Below are positions 23,401 to 64,000 of a stretch of 64,000 nt of DNA, in pieces (the stretch's first letter is position 1; each line of letters opens with the position of its first letter). The stretch is from contig NC_079878.1 in assembly GCF_029227915.1 (NCBI RefSeq), positions 22,281,501-22,345,500 of the forward strand, written 5' to 3'. This DNA is from Hydractinia symbiolongicarpus. Lineage: Eukaryota; Cnidaria; Hydrozoa; Anthoathecata; Hydractiniidae. Both the position numbers and the translations under genes were made by a program. The notes below the pieces were generated by a model that was not told the origin of the DNA, ran no database searches, and saw nothing but the letters and a program-made list of their open reading frames with translations.

Positions 23401-23803
23401 ACAAAAAAACAAACCAGTGAGACTTATTTTATTTACTAAATTTAAGTGAGCCAACCGGAGAAAAAAGTTGACATGCAAACTGTTTACTTCTATTTAAAGA
23501 ATAAAGCATTTATGAAAGACAACAACAAAAAGCTTAAAAACAATATGTACATACCTTTTCTTTATTTTTCAGAATTGATGAATGAGTTGTAAAGGTGGCT
23601 ATGAAGTCAATCACTCTTTCAACAACTATGTCTGCTTTGTAATAAATCATTGTCTTCTGCAAGTGATTTAAAAAGGCAGACCAGAAATCTTCAACCGAGC
23701 AAGTTTTTTGTATGGCGGTCATCATGTCACACAAACGGGAAGCAACAACACCATCTTGTGCCATGTTGAATATTTTACGAACATCAAGCATAGTTGAAGC
23801 CAT
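6931..23803 (-). CDS. NCAPG: Condensin complex subunit 3 (CAP-G)
   Basis: Whole-gene entry. NCAPG is the HEAT-repeat subunit of condensin I. It binds the kleisin NCAPH and DNA, and helps compact chromosomes in mitosis. Twenty exons were read: 23803-23555, 21403-21203, 20776-20521, 18033-17761, 17264-17042, 16829-16698, 16555-16342, 15892-15824, 15665-15480, 15407-15300, 14729-14610, 14307-14187, 13796-13666, 13311-13130, 12715-12535, 12086-11916, 11499-11421, 11344-11276, 7380-7278, 6966-6931. All junction phases agree, giving about 1035 codons, close to the roughly 1015 residues of vertebrate NCAPG. Exons 1-16 are recognised by similarity. Exons 17-20 rest on splice sites, phase and a charged, Ser/Lys-rich C-terminus. 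The stop exon is not fixed: the open codon left at 6931 could end at once in exons starting near 6655 or 5716, both followed by AATAAA. No inactivating change is seen. Confidence 0.93.
8029..8380. mobile_element. MITE with 19-base terminal inverted repeats (NCAPG intron)
   Basis: AATACACCTTTCCCGAGAC at 8029-8047 is perfectly mirrored at 8362-8380. The 352-base interval has no open frame of note. It sits in the large intron between predicted NCAPG exons 18 and 19. No clear target-site duplication was found. Confidence 0.6.
9978..10797. mobile_element. Foldback-type element with repeated CAGTCTTAAGACTGG palindromes
   Basis: Ends TATATGTTCTGCC (9978-9990) and its mirror at 10785-10797 bound about 820 bases. 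Next to each end lie several short palindromes of the type CAGTCTTAAGACTGG and repeated GCCCAATCTT words in both orientations (9985-10090 and 10690-10785). The middle is AT-rich with AGCT-rich runs (10262-10286, 10408-10470). No coding capacity. The arrangement of complex, internally repetitive inverted ends resembles foldback elements. Confidence 0.65.
11023..11098. repeat. 19-base inverted repeat with 38-base spacer
   Basis: TTTTCATAAAAATTACGAC (11023-11041) is mirrored perfectly at 11080-11098. Intronic, between NCAPG exons 18 and 19. It could form a stem-loop in the pre-mRNA or be the remnant of a small element. Confidence 0.6.
11655..11870 (+). mobile_element. Truncated copy of the TTAA-flanked MITE (left part)
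   Basis: TTAA at 11655-11658 is followed by GGGGCTACGAACCGGTT and then sequence parallel to 40754-40990, including TTCTAGATATATCTATATGTT. Similarity fades after about 11870, before the right inverted end, close to NCAPG exon 16. Confidence 0.7.
11916..14729 (-). CDS. NCAPG: NCAPG exons 11-16: C-terminal condensin (Cnd3) domain
   Basis: Exons 14729-14610 (NEAVKCLGHLSLLQKDFA), 14307-14187, 13796-13666 (an acidic linker EKEEDEVKSDVVEETPPEE), 13311-13130 (LTRLILLWYNPITEDDTKLR), 12715-12535 (LFNAPSSSPLSQVNVSNVV) and 12086-11916 (VAIKLANEILSDPEDADI). The WYNP and NAPSSSPL stretches are diagnostic of NCAPG. The acidic linker is more variable, as in other animals. The donor of exon 15 is placed at 12535 (GTAAGA); a second GT at 12540 would also keep phase. 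Confidence 0.93.
15300..18033 (-). CDS. NCAPG: NCAPG exons 4-10: central HEAT repeats
   Basis: Exons 18033-17761 (RIRDVKESNRKVAY, then SIRALTIAQRIDIL and DRSVIIKQACLQLL), 17264-17042 (SPENVFYWYMVCKHLKK), 16829-16698 (ILEHLLKIARLLDLSDEVGR), 16555-16342 (TIPVSLASVLVSLYVDVEKS), 15892-15824, 15665-15480 (a coiled segment, QNFQDAALLKDQIAELQEQ) and 15407-15300. The coiled stretch matches the DFNRASELKEEIKAL region of vertebrate NCAPG. Exon 7 uses the acceptor at 16556, not the nearer CAG at 16543, because only the former keeps GRKNL in frame. Exon 4 ends at an atypical donor (GTTGTT). Confidence 0.92.
17489..17629 (+). mobile_element. Truncated copy of the TTAA-flanked MITE (right part)
   Basis: Matches the right half of the complete copy at 40754-41086: TTCTAGATATATCTACATGTT, then CGTGTAAGTCACGAAAGTCG, ending CGTAGCCCCTTTAA. 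The left half is missing. Lies in the intron between NCAPG exons 4 and 5. Confidence 0.7.
18470..18660 (-). mobile_element. Probable tRNA-derived SINE
   Basis: Read on the minus strand, the head resembles a tRNA-like promoter: GACTGGTACACTTGTGGT followed about 45 bases later by GAGTTCAAACTC, close to the box B consensus. A body of unclear origin follows to about 18470. Intronic (NCAPG intron 3). Weaker than the SINE at 22850-23214; boundaries are approximate. Confidence 0.45.
20521..23803 (-). CDS. NCAPG: NCAPG exons 1-3: N-terminal HEAT region
   Basis: Exon 1 (23803-23555) begins MASTMLDVRKIFNMAQ and carries VERVIDFIATF, matching the family N-terminus; its ATG is the first in a clean frame. 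Exon 2 (21403-21203) opens with an acidic run (ENESDNLEMDESS), then a HEAT helix pair (VRYRCCQLINKLLGRL). Exon 3 (20776-20521) contains the strongly conserved IRIQAVLALVRLQDPEDEEC. Exon 3 should end at 20521 (G|GTAGGT), because this restores VLGRIRDVK across the junction. Introns of about 2.2 and 2.5 kb contain a SINE each. The acceptor of exon 3 (GTGAAG) has a weak pyrimidine tract. Confidence 0.92.
22850..23214 (-). mobile_element. tRNA-derived SINE with GATA-repeat tail
   Basis: On the minus strand the head reads GGCGCCGTAGATTAGTGGTTATAGC (box A region, split here as GGCGCCGTAGATTAG and TGGTTATAGC), then GGGTTCGATTCC (near-perfect box B). An unrelated body ends in CTCCATCTACGCCATGGCCC. The minus-strand 3' end is a TCTA tandem run, seen on the plus strand as ATAGATAGATAG at 22850-22868, a typical simple-repeat tail. 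It inserted antisense to no gene and in the same sense as NCAPG, within intron 1. Confidence 0.75.
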
Positions 23804-24960
23804 TGTCAGTATATTATTTGTCCTTTGTTACAAAAAATAATTTTATACATTTATAAATGACATCACTAGGGAATATATTCACGACCAGAAAATATTTCAA
23901 GATTTACAGCTATATAACTGTATTTATTTTACCATTGTATTTGTGCAGCTACCACTATTGCTAAAGGGCAAACTTAGCAGACAAACAGCAGACTTAGGAC
24001 ATCAGATAATAGGTTATTAGTTAAATTCATACTCCTGAAACACGCTTTTTTTTTTTGTTGTTGCTGATGTAAGCACGACCATGTTTTCTGAATTTTGCGA
24101 CCTTTGTGGGCTGCAATGTGGATTATTTTGTTATGAGGGTACATTAAAAAAATCTACTCATATTCTCTCTACCTGGTCTACTAAGTGCAAAAGCAGAGGT
24201 GTAAAGTATTGACCATTTCACCCTTCTGTCTGTCTTAAACAAAATTGACAACAACATGTCTAATAGCCTGTTACATTGCCCATACATGCTTTTGAAAATC
24301 AGTCACAGTGAATTTAAATTATACATCATACAATACAATTTCTAGCTACTTAAATCGTTTTATTATATCACATGATTTGTTCTAGCAATTAAAAATGCAT
24401 ATACACATTTAAAATTTTTATACATAGAATTATAGTTTTTATGGAAGCCACTTTTTAAAGAAAATTTTGGAATATAAAATCACCTTTTTTCCTGTTACAG
24501 AAAAACACACACAGTTAGTGTACTATAAGACAGATATTTTTATCAAAAAAGAATAACGACAAAAAAAACACTAGTTTATCTTTGTTACAGTTGGAAAGCT
24601 TAGTTTAAAGATTGTTTTACAGTAGTTTACTGGTTGTAAAAAAGCTTTGAAAAACACATTTTCACACACTGCAGTAGATTTTTGTAGTTGACTTTTCATA
24701 AAACAAGAAAAGTTTAACTTTACCAGTAATGACACCGAAACTCAGCCGTAACCCTAAATACTCTGGATGTTTTTCTAAGGGGAAATTTGTAGAGGAGTTG
24801 AACGTCCTCCACCATACCTTAGTTTAAAAGGGGCGATTGTGGAAGTCCCATGAAATGCCACAGTGATTGTGTCACTTTAAAAAAACACCCAGTCCGGTCT
24901 GTGAACGGTTGGCGCTAGGAAGGGCATCCAGTTGTAAAACAATGCCAAAACTCTTTATTA

Positions 24961-25860
24961 ATGGCCGTAAGAACAGTTGATCAGACAAACTGCGTAAATG
25001 GGGCTGGAACTCCAAGGAGTGAAGGTGTCGTGCACGGTAGGACAGATGTCAGGTGTGAGCATCGTCAGACTGTTACCCAGCTATCACATCACAAGGTAGG
25101 TAACACTAGGTTGAGGATGGCTAGTGTAAATGTTGGTACTCTGAGAGGTAGAGCAGGTGAAGTAGTTGAAATGTTAGAACTTAGATCTGTTGATATGTGT
25201 TGTGTTAAGGAAGTCAGGAGAGGAGCTTCAGTGAGATTTGTGGAAGGTAGGAGGGCAAGATATAAGCTTTTTTGGATTAGTAATAGTGATGTATATGGCA
25301 GAGTTGGCATATTCGTTGCAGAGAAGTGGGTAGAAAAAGTAATAGATGTTATGTGTGTTAATAGTCGTATTATAGTGATAAAGTTTTTGATAGGTAATAC
25401 GATTGTCACTTTTTGTCAGTTTATGCTCCACAGTGTGGACTCAGTGAGGAAGATAAAGATAAGTTTTATGATGAGTTAATAGCAGTCACATCAAAGTTCG
25501 GAGACACTGAATTTGTCATGGTGCGCTTTAATGGTCATGTTGGGAAGTCATCTGAAGGTTATAGGGGTGTGCATGAAGGCTATGAATTTGGGAGCAGAAA
25601 TAAGGAAGGGGAGAGATTGCTTGAGTTTGGAATGGCAACGGACATGGTGGTTTGCAACACATCATTCAGTAAGAGACAGAGTAGGCTGATAACATATGAG
25701 TCAGGTGGCTGTAAGACACAGATAGATTACTTCCTGGTTAGAAAGTCAGACAAGAAAGTGGTGAAGGACGTGAAAGTTATATGGGGGGAAGAGTGTGTTT
25801 CCCAGCATAGGTTGCTTGTTTGTGATATTATCTTGAAGAGTGTTAGTCGTAAAGTCTGGA
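24961..25860 (+). pseudogene. LINE AP-type endonuclease domain, frameshifted
   Basis: The domain starts with MASVNVGTLRGRAGEVVEML (from about 25118) and continues through EVRRGA and YKLFWISNSD. A one-base shift near 25405 moves it to the frame holding SVYAPQCGLSEEDKDKF. Further family landmarks are GDTEFVMVRFNGHVG (position of the usual GDFN, with the D replaced by R in VMVRFNGH), NTSFSKRQSRLITYESG, QIDYFLVRK and a final SQHRLLVCDI. The acidic residue change and the frameshift point to loss of nicking activity. The normal role is nicking target DNA to prime reverse transcription. Confidence 0.8.
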
Positions 25861-26459
25861 AACTGAAGGAAGAGATTGCAGCAAGACAATTTAGTGTAAA
25901 AGTTCAGCAGTTAGCCCACAATGGTCAGTGTGATAGTGACAATGTTGAAAGTACTTTCACTACTTGGAATAATTGTCTTCTAGAAGCTTCTGATGATACC
26001 TGTGGGTGGACAAAAGGACCAGCTAGACATAGACAAAGCTGGTGGTGGAATAATGGAGTTGACCAGTGTATAAAGGAAAAGAGGAAACTTTGGAAAAAGT
26101 GGAAGTCAGGTAGTAGTAAAAATATTTACTTAGAAGCTAAGCGTCATGCTCGTACAGCAGTGTATAAGGCGAAATCACAGGCAGAGAGAAACAGATTTGC
26201 AGATGTGTTAAGAAGGATAGACCAGCGCAATGAGGTATTCAAGATAGCAAAGCAAATGAAAAAGACTAATCAAGATGTTGTAGGTGAGAAGTGTATACGT
26301 AATAATAAAGTTGTTTTGGCTAGCACAGAGGAAGAGAAAAGGGTAGCTTGGAAGAATTATTATCAGAGGTTGCTTAACACTGAGTTTGATTGGGATGAGG
26401 ACAATTTGTCTGATGATGATGTTGTAGAAGGGCCAGCTATGCAGATCAAGACAGGCTGC

Positions 26460-27108
26460 ATGAGTATCAGGTATTGTTGCAGAGATGGTAAAAGCATCTG
26501 GATATATTGGAGTTGAGCTTATTACAAGTCTTGCTAATCAGATTATAAAGGATGGTGCTATTCTGAGTGAGTGGGAGTCGAGTTTAATAGTGAATTGTTT
26601 CAAGGGCAAGGGTGATGCATTAGAAAGAGGTAACTATAGATGTTTGAAGTTGGTTGATCAAGTAATGAAAGTTATTGATAAGTTACTTAGACAAAAGAAT
26701 TGACATAGATAAGATGCAATTTGGTTTTGTTCCAGGGCGTGGCACTACAGATGCAATATTTTTACTCAGACAGCTTCAGGAAAAGTATTTAGGAAAGAGA
26801 AAGAATCTCTATTTTGCCTTTGTAGATTTAGAGAAAGCTTTTGATAGAGTGCCACGTAAAGTTATTTGGTGGGCTATGAGAAAATTAGGTGTGGATGAGT
26901 GGCTAGTTACGATGGTACAGTCTATGTACAGCAATGATAGAAATCGTGTCAGGATTAACGATTCACTTAGTGATGAATTTAGTGTAAATGTTGGTGTACA
27001 TCAGGGTTCTTTTCTTAGTCCTTTGTTCTAATCTTAGAAGTGCTGTCGATGGAGTTCAGGAGAGGTTGTCCATGGGAGTTATTGTATGCAGATGATTTGG
27101 TCTTATAG
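26460..27108 (+). pseudogene. LINE reverse transcriptase domain, frameshifted
   Basis: Landmarks in order: ANQIIKDGAILSEWESSLIV, then NYRCLKLVDQVMKVIDKLL, then QFGFVPGRGTTDAIFLLRQL, FAFVDLEKAFDRVPRKVIWW (with the catalytic D of motif A) and NVGVHQGSFLSPLF. The frame stops at 27029-27031; another frame then gives FRRGCPWELLYADDLVL with the catalytic YADD at 27085-27096, followed at once by TAG. At least three frame changes occur. The upstream stretch 25860-26460 carries the basic linker (RKLWKKWKSGS). Confidence 0.85.
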
Positions 27109-28030
27109 CAGAGTCGATGGAAGAATTAGTTGAAAAGTTTGAGAAGTGGAAGAAAGGACTAGAAGGGAAAGGGCTAAGGGTGAACACAGCAAAATCAAAA
27201 GTCATGATAAGTAGCATTGCAGCCAAGTGTGACCTTGTAGTTGTGGAGTTTGCAGAAAAGGGGTTGGTTGTAACTCAATTTTTTGTCAGACTTGCAAGCA
27301 TTGGGTACATAAGAAGTGCAGTAGTATTGGAGGAAGGTTAAGAGCTGACATCCAGTTTGTATGCAAGCAGTGCAAAGGTGAGATTATAGAGAATGAAGTA
27401 TTTCCAGCTTCAATGATGTACAACAGTGGCTCGTTAGAGATAGTTGAGAACTTCAGTTACTTAGGTGATATGTTGGGCAGTGAAGGGGCTGTTGGAAGAA
27501 GTGTTACTTGCAGGATAGGTTCTGCTTGGAAAAAGTTCAGAGAGTTACTTCCTTTGTTGACTAGCAGAGTCTTGTCAATTGAGTTAAAAGGTAGGATGAG
27601 GCCTGTGTAAGAAGTGTCATGTTGAACGGTAGTGAGACATGGGCAGTGAAGCAGGAAAATCTTGACCGTTTAGAAAGGAATGATATGAGAATGGTTAGGT
27701 GGATGTGTAACGCCAGTCTGAGAGACAGAAAGAGTTCAGATGAGCTAAAAAGGAGGCTCAGTATCCGTAGAACTAGATTTTATCCAAATAAGAAGATTGA
27801 ATTGGCTGGGGCATTTGGAAAGAATGGAGGGGGATAATTGGGTAAGAAAGTGGGGAGACTTGATAGTTCCTGGGGCAAAGCCCAGAGGCAGAACAAGAAA
27901 GACTTGGCAGGAGGTTATAAGGACTTGATACAGAGGAAGTTGAGTTTAGATCTAACACAGTCTAGATCAGATTGGAAGAGGGTCATTAATATACCCCGTA
28001 TAACCCATGCTAGCATGGAAAACGGATGTT
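27109..28030 (+). pseudogene. LINE C-terminal region with a PHD-like cysteine cluster
   Basis: After the RT core: EELVEKFEKWKKGLEGKG and LRVNTAKSKVMIS. In one frame (27242-27373) there is a cluster of CxxC pairs with CKHWVHKKC, resembling a PHD or zinc-ribbon finger. Then come SLEIVENFSYLGDMLGSEG, SRVLSIELKGRMR, LNGSETWAVKQENLDRLERN and MVRWMCNASLRDR, typical of RTE-like C-termini. The cysteine cluster and its flanks are in different frames, so indels have broken the protein. Confidence 0.75.
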
Positions 28031-28060
28031 AAGCCAAGCATGATGATGAATGATGATGAC

Positions 28061-30640
28061 TAACCTATTCAAAAAATAGCAGCTAGATTTAAAACATCAC
28101 TGGTGTAAACCCCACCTAAAAAGAATCACAATTTTAAGTTGTTCGCTTGGTTTCTGTATGAAAAAAACAGAGTAGCAAAATGAAGAAATCTTCACAGAAG
28201 AAATTTTAATTTAACAAGAACTAAATAAAAACAACTAAATTAGTGACAACTCAAAGATAAGCAATATTAAAATTGTTTTCTAATTCACTACCAGGGTGTA
28301 ATCCAGCGTTTTCAGTAATAAATTACCTTATTTATTTTTAAAATTTTGAGACAGCAAAGACTCAAGAAGTGTGTAATCTTAGTTGTGTCACCTTAGTTAA
28401 GAACCAGGTGCTATCCGTAGCTGTAACAGAACACATTACATCTATATATATTACGTCATATACGAAAACCCCTAGTGTAGGTGTAAACATATCCAACATA
28501 CCCAATGCTGCAGCTACTAACCCTCCAAGGTTAAGGGAAACAAAATTAGAAATTCCTTAAAATACACTAATCTTAAATAAACAGTTTCAACTTTTTATAT
28601 ATGGTTTACGCTTAAGCGCTTTCATGCCTTGCAAGCTGGAAAAAACTCAAAACCACTTGATTAGCCTTGGCCATAGCTACATATGAAAATAAATTCAATT
28701 AAAGTGAGATTGACCGAAAAATTTAGCTCTGACTAACCGACAGTATGAAGAGATGAGGGTGCTGACTTGCCATAAAACAGTAAAAAAGCTCAGGAGCCCT
28801 CTGGGTGAGTTAAACCATGATGACTATATATATATATTCTAAAAAAAATACTAATCTGGGGTTAGTTTGAAAGTTTAATGTGACATTTGCCGACTGGGGG
28901 AATATGAGTATATATATATATGGGTTTTTTTCTAAAGAAATAACCTCTTAACTCAGCTCTAGCTAACACAACACAAAAAGTTATGAAAAATGTTAACAAA
29001 AACAATCCCAAGCTAGGTGTAGGTAAGGACCTAAAAGATAAGTAGGTCAGCTGTCGGCAGCTCAGTTCTTACGTGCTAGCTTCACTCCTAAACTCACGTT
29101 GTCTGAAGTAATGTTGTTTGATCCATTGACCCTAGTTTGTAGTTGGATAGACTTAGGGTATGTCTCTTTAAATTTGTGAAGTAAGCCATATAAGCCTAGC
29201 TAGGTTCAGTCAGCTTCACTAAAATAAAAATTAATTTTAAGAAGGTAAGAAGAAAATAATCCAGCTTCAGGAACAATTAAACAATCAGTCTAGCTGTCTT
29301 TGCTAAAGAAAATTCTGTTTGACTTTTGGCAGACTTTCAAATCATTTTCTCTGTGTCTAGTCCTCAACAACAAAGTTGTAAATATTTTTATTTTCATTTT
29401 GGCGCGAATACGAATTCAAGTAACAAGATCACAAAAATTGAAACCAAAAGTGGAAGCTCAGCTTCGTCCCCAAGGCTCTTTTTTCACTTTTAATAATAAA
29501 TGGGGCGGGGATGGCGGTCTTTTTTTTGAGCGCCATCCCACATTATCATATTTCGGAAAACAATAAAGATTTTTCAAAAAAATTAAAGATTTATAGACAA
29601 CTTTTCAAGCTCTATCATATGATAAAACCAACTTGTTTTAATATAGTGTCCTTTTACGTTGGCCCTGTTGTGTCATTCAGTCTTTCCGATATTACAATAA
29701 GGACCTTCTCAATTTTGATTTGGACCTTGCCAGTTCTTTCGCTATCCTTGAATCCAGGGCCTGCAGCGTTTTTTTATATCTAAAAACGCTACAGGCTCTG
29801 GGATCGACGCTGGCTTTTTCAATTTTCGCACAGACCTGTGTCTAAAAATGATAAGACCAAACCTTTTAAAGAAGGGTTTATTGTTTGTACTAGCCTAAAA
29901 AAGCATTCTCGTCCTTAGGGTGTGTTGCTTAATGTCAAAGACGCTAGCGCTTACTTGACCGCCTCGATATCAAAAAGGCAAAACCTAGGGACTAAGTTGG
30001 CTAAAAAGTTGTGTACATGTGTTTTCACCCAGTTGCAGTAATGAATTTTATACTATGATTGTCAGATCAGGAAAAGTTGATAGAGATTTTAGGGAAAAGA
30101 CTTCTTTACTGGCGGATAGACGGCGGATAGTATTTCTTTAAAAACCAGAAGTAAAATTCTACATGTCTTTTTTTGTCAAATTCCTCGCTGGTCTAAAAAT
30201 ACAACGTATTGTCTAACGAACAAAAAAAGAAAAGAAAAAGAAAAACACCTTATTATGCAAAAAGTTATTTTCAACACATTTGATACTGGAAACTTAGGAT
30301 TAGGAAACTGAGGATTGGATTAGGAAACTTGAAGCACGATAAAATATTTAGAAGACTATACGAGAATGCCCGAATATCAAACCAAAAGGACCGAGTAACA
30401 CACCAAGCCAAAAAACCTGGAAAGTCTTAGTAAAAATAAGGTCTTGACGTAAGGAATAAAAAACTTGAAAATGTCTGAGTCAAAATTAAGAAGTGCTTCT
30501 TTGAATATCAGAAGCGCAGAGTGACACCTTCATCGTAGTTTCTGTTGTCGATGGATCTCGTCAATTGAGTTCCATCATGCATACAGGCATGTACAGGCAA
30601 AGATAAACAGATTAGGGAATACTTTACACTGTAATAATAA
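28061..30640. other. Non-coding stretch between the LINE and the orphan frame
   Basis: No conserved gene found. 28362-28556 is open on both strands (minus: GGLVAAALGMLDMFTPTLG, ending in a TGA at 28364-28362; plus: 28369-28560) without a recognisable family. An imperfect hairpin with ends CCAGGGCCTGCAGCG and CGCTACAGGCTCTGG lies at 29754-29802. TA-dinucleotide runs occur near 28830 and 28910. Confidence 0.45.
29754..29802. repeat. Imperfect hairpin
   Basis: CCAGGGCCTGCAGCGTTTTT and AAAAACGCTACAGGCTCTGG pair with three mismatches or fewer across a short AT loop. Intergenic; role unknown. Confidence 0.5.
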
Positions 30641-30644
30641 AATA

Positions 30645-30845
30645 ATGGACGAGTTTGAAAAACAAATGCACCCCTTAAAAAGCAACATCGATCGATTTTC
30701 TACTTTAAAAATATTCGACCAAAAGAGTGGGACAAGAAATATCTGCCGTAAAAGTGATCCGACACGCCAATACACCTTCACCGAGATTTTTTCTGAAAAC
30801 ATGGAAATAAATCCGATGTATCATATGTTTAAATTTTTAAAATAA
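30645..30845 (+). CDS. Hypothetical protein, uncertain
   Basis: ATG-initiated open frame of 66 codons: MDEFEKQMHPLKSNIDRF at the start, YTFTEIFSENMEINP near the end, then TAA. The composition is protein-like (charged, few low-complexity runs), but no family is recognised. It could be a first exon with a donor inside the frame (for example CC|GTAAAAG near 30750) joined to the open frame at 30912-31127, or an eroded gene fragment. Kept at low confidence for lack of homology. Confidence 0.25.
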   Translation: MDEFEKQMHPLKSNIDRFSTLKIFDQKSGTRNICRKSDPTRQYTFTEIFSENMEINPMYHMFKFLK

Positions 30846-30911
30846 CTAGTGAACACTCAACTGAAATGTATTAAAAACATCAACGAAAATATGAACATTT
30901 TCCTGTAATAA

Positions 30912-31127
30912 AAAGATATTGAGGACAACTGGGGAAAAAGACCTTACTATTATACCTATATTTACTATAAAGAAGATTGGAAAGTACCGTTCAAAATGTG
31001 GATATTTCTGTTCAAGAACAAGCAAGCTCCAAATGGGTTGGCATGTACCTTATACAATCCGAGAATTAACTCTCAGAATGACAAACTTGATGCAAAAATT
31101 CGAACTATGAATGAACATTTAAAATAA
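30912..31127 (+). CDS. Orphan exon-like open frame, unknown product
   Basis: Open from just after stops at 30905-30910 to a TAA at 31125-31127, without an obvious start codon. It reads DIEDNWGKRPYYYTYIYYK, then EDWKVPFKMWIFLFKNKQAP, then NGLACTLYNPRINSQNDKL and an ending TMNEHLK. The aromatic-rich start and charged end look like real protein rather than chance AT-rich translation. AATAAAAG overlaps the stop, a possible polyadenylation signal. A splice acceptor (AAAAAG|AT near 30914) is possible. Best guess: the last exon of a small lineage-restricted gene or a fossil element. Confidence 0.3.
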   Translation, partial: KDIEDNWGKRPYYYTYIYYKEDWKVPFKMWIFLFKNKQAPNGLACTLYNPRINSQNDKLDAKIRTMNEHLK

Positions 31128-31973
31128 AAGGACAGTAGTAACTCCTTATTTTCTTGACATTCTGACTTTATTTGACCAAGATCTCTGACATTTACGTCAT
31201 TTTTATTAGATTTTCTGTTTGGTTTTACAGCAATTAATTAAACAGACTATAAAAGCATTTTTTTAAAAACGGTCCTGAAATTTAACTTTCAATATTTAGA
31301 AAAAATGAAAACCAAACATATCCGACATTTTCCTGATTATTAAATGAAATGCTCATATTCCTGACTCTTTGCCAATATTTTTAAAATCGCTGGCAACTCC
31401 GGATATTCCTGATAGCGTCAACACCCTGAATTATTGTCGGTGTAGTGTTTGTGGGCGGTGTGTATTCTGATAAGAGGAAGTAAACAAGGAAGAATGTTTT
31501 TTAGATAACAGAAATACTTCAAAACAATCAGACGTGGTTTAAAAAAGCTGGCTTTGTTGATTGGAGGGCGGTTATTATCAGCGGAAATTAAATGCTGAAA
31601 GACAGAGCAGGGCGCTGAATGTACAGCCTTGTCCCATGGTGTTGTCTGATAAAATCATGATAAAAAATATGGACTATGACAAAGTGAAGCAGAAATGAAT
31701 TGCTGCAAACGAGAATCTAAATTAGGACAATCAAGTCACCCTAGTCTCTCATATCAAAAAGAAAAAAAACCCTGGGGACGAGGGTGCAATCAAGTTATAG
31801 AATTTTAAAAAGAGAGATTAATTGTTTTCACGAGCCGCGTGCGGTAAGAAACTGAGTGTTGTGTATACATAGTGCAAGAAATATTTTCATAAAACATATA
31901 TATTATTTTCATTCATATTTACAGAAAAATGCAAAACAATTCTTAAACAATACAAAGTTAACTAAAGTTTCTT
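31128..31973. other. Intergenic and dynein 3' flank
   Basis: No gene recognised. The part next to 31974 should hold the dynein 3' untranslated region on the minus strand. No canonical AATAAA was found within the first 120 bases on that strand. Confidence 0.4.

Positions 31974-64000
<32,027 letters not shown>

Larger units (their letters stand above)
24760..28060 (+). mobile_element. RTE-type LINE retrotransposon, degenerate
   Basis: A non-LTR element upstream of the NCAPG start. The 5' region has the motif GCGCTAGGAAGGGCATCCAG, common near the start of invertebrate RTE-like elements. It is followed by an AP endonuclease, a reverse transcriptase and a C-terminal segment in several frames. The 3' end, CCATGCTAGCATGGAAAACG then ATGATGATGAATGATGATG, is the short tandem tail of such elements. 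Frameshifts near 25405, 26470 and 26690, a stop at 27029 and a TAG after the YADD box (27106-27108) make it inactive. The 5' boundary is approximate, and no target-site duplication was found. Confidence 0.85.

Overview
This window is from a eukaryotic nuclear genome. It is AT-rich, with small coding exons, short GT-AG introns and many degenerate transposable elements. The mix of elements (P-like transposon with a THAP domain, RTE-type LINE, tRNA-derived SINEs, TTAA-flanked and TCGCGAAA-rich inverted-repeat elements) and the protein sequences suggest a marine invertebrate, most likely a cnidarian and possibly a hydrozoan. That assignment is inference. Coding coordinates below come from reading exons, splice sites and codon phases by eye.

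Two conserved genes, both on the minus strand, carry most of the window. (1) A condensin complex subunit 3 gene (NCAPG) starts at 23803 and runs leftwards. Twenty exons down to 6931 keep one open frame, with matching phase at every junction (about 1035 codons). Only the last, stop-containing exon is unsettled. (2) An axonemal inner-arm dynein heavy chain of the DNAH3/7/12 group, most like DNAH7, enters from beyond the right edge. From the AAA1 P-loop exon (63185) to the stop at 31974, 54 exons join in phase (about 2708 codons). They give the motor from AAA1 to the C-terminus: four P-loops, an EF-hand in AAA4, stalk and microtubule-binding domain. The dynein tail exons lie outside the window.

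Layout: 151-2973 is a dead P-like DNA transposon with two converging broken ORFs. 2974-6930 is non-coding and rich in small inverted-repeat elements. 6931-23803 is NCAPG, whose introns hold a foldback element, MITEs and two SINEs. About 24760-28060 is a broken RTE-type LINE. 28061-31973 is mostly non-coding, with one unexplained plus-strand reading frame ending at 31127. 31974-63185 is the dynein, whose introns hold a complete TTAA-flanked MITE, a foldback element, two copies of a roughly 400 bp dispersed repeat, perfect hairpins and a CAA-rich microsatellite. A three-copy 231 bp tandem array runs into the 3' end of the first dynein exon in the window. 63186-64000 has no accepted exon.

The two genes do not form a pathway: condensin compacts mitotic chromosomes, and the dynein drives ciliary or flagellar beating. 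No new multi-gene system is evident. The most unusual structures are the two-ORF P-like element with mirrored start regions, the tandem array that copied an exon end with its splice donor, and the orphan plus-strand frame near 31 kb.
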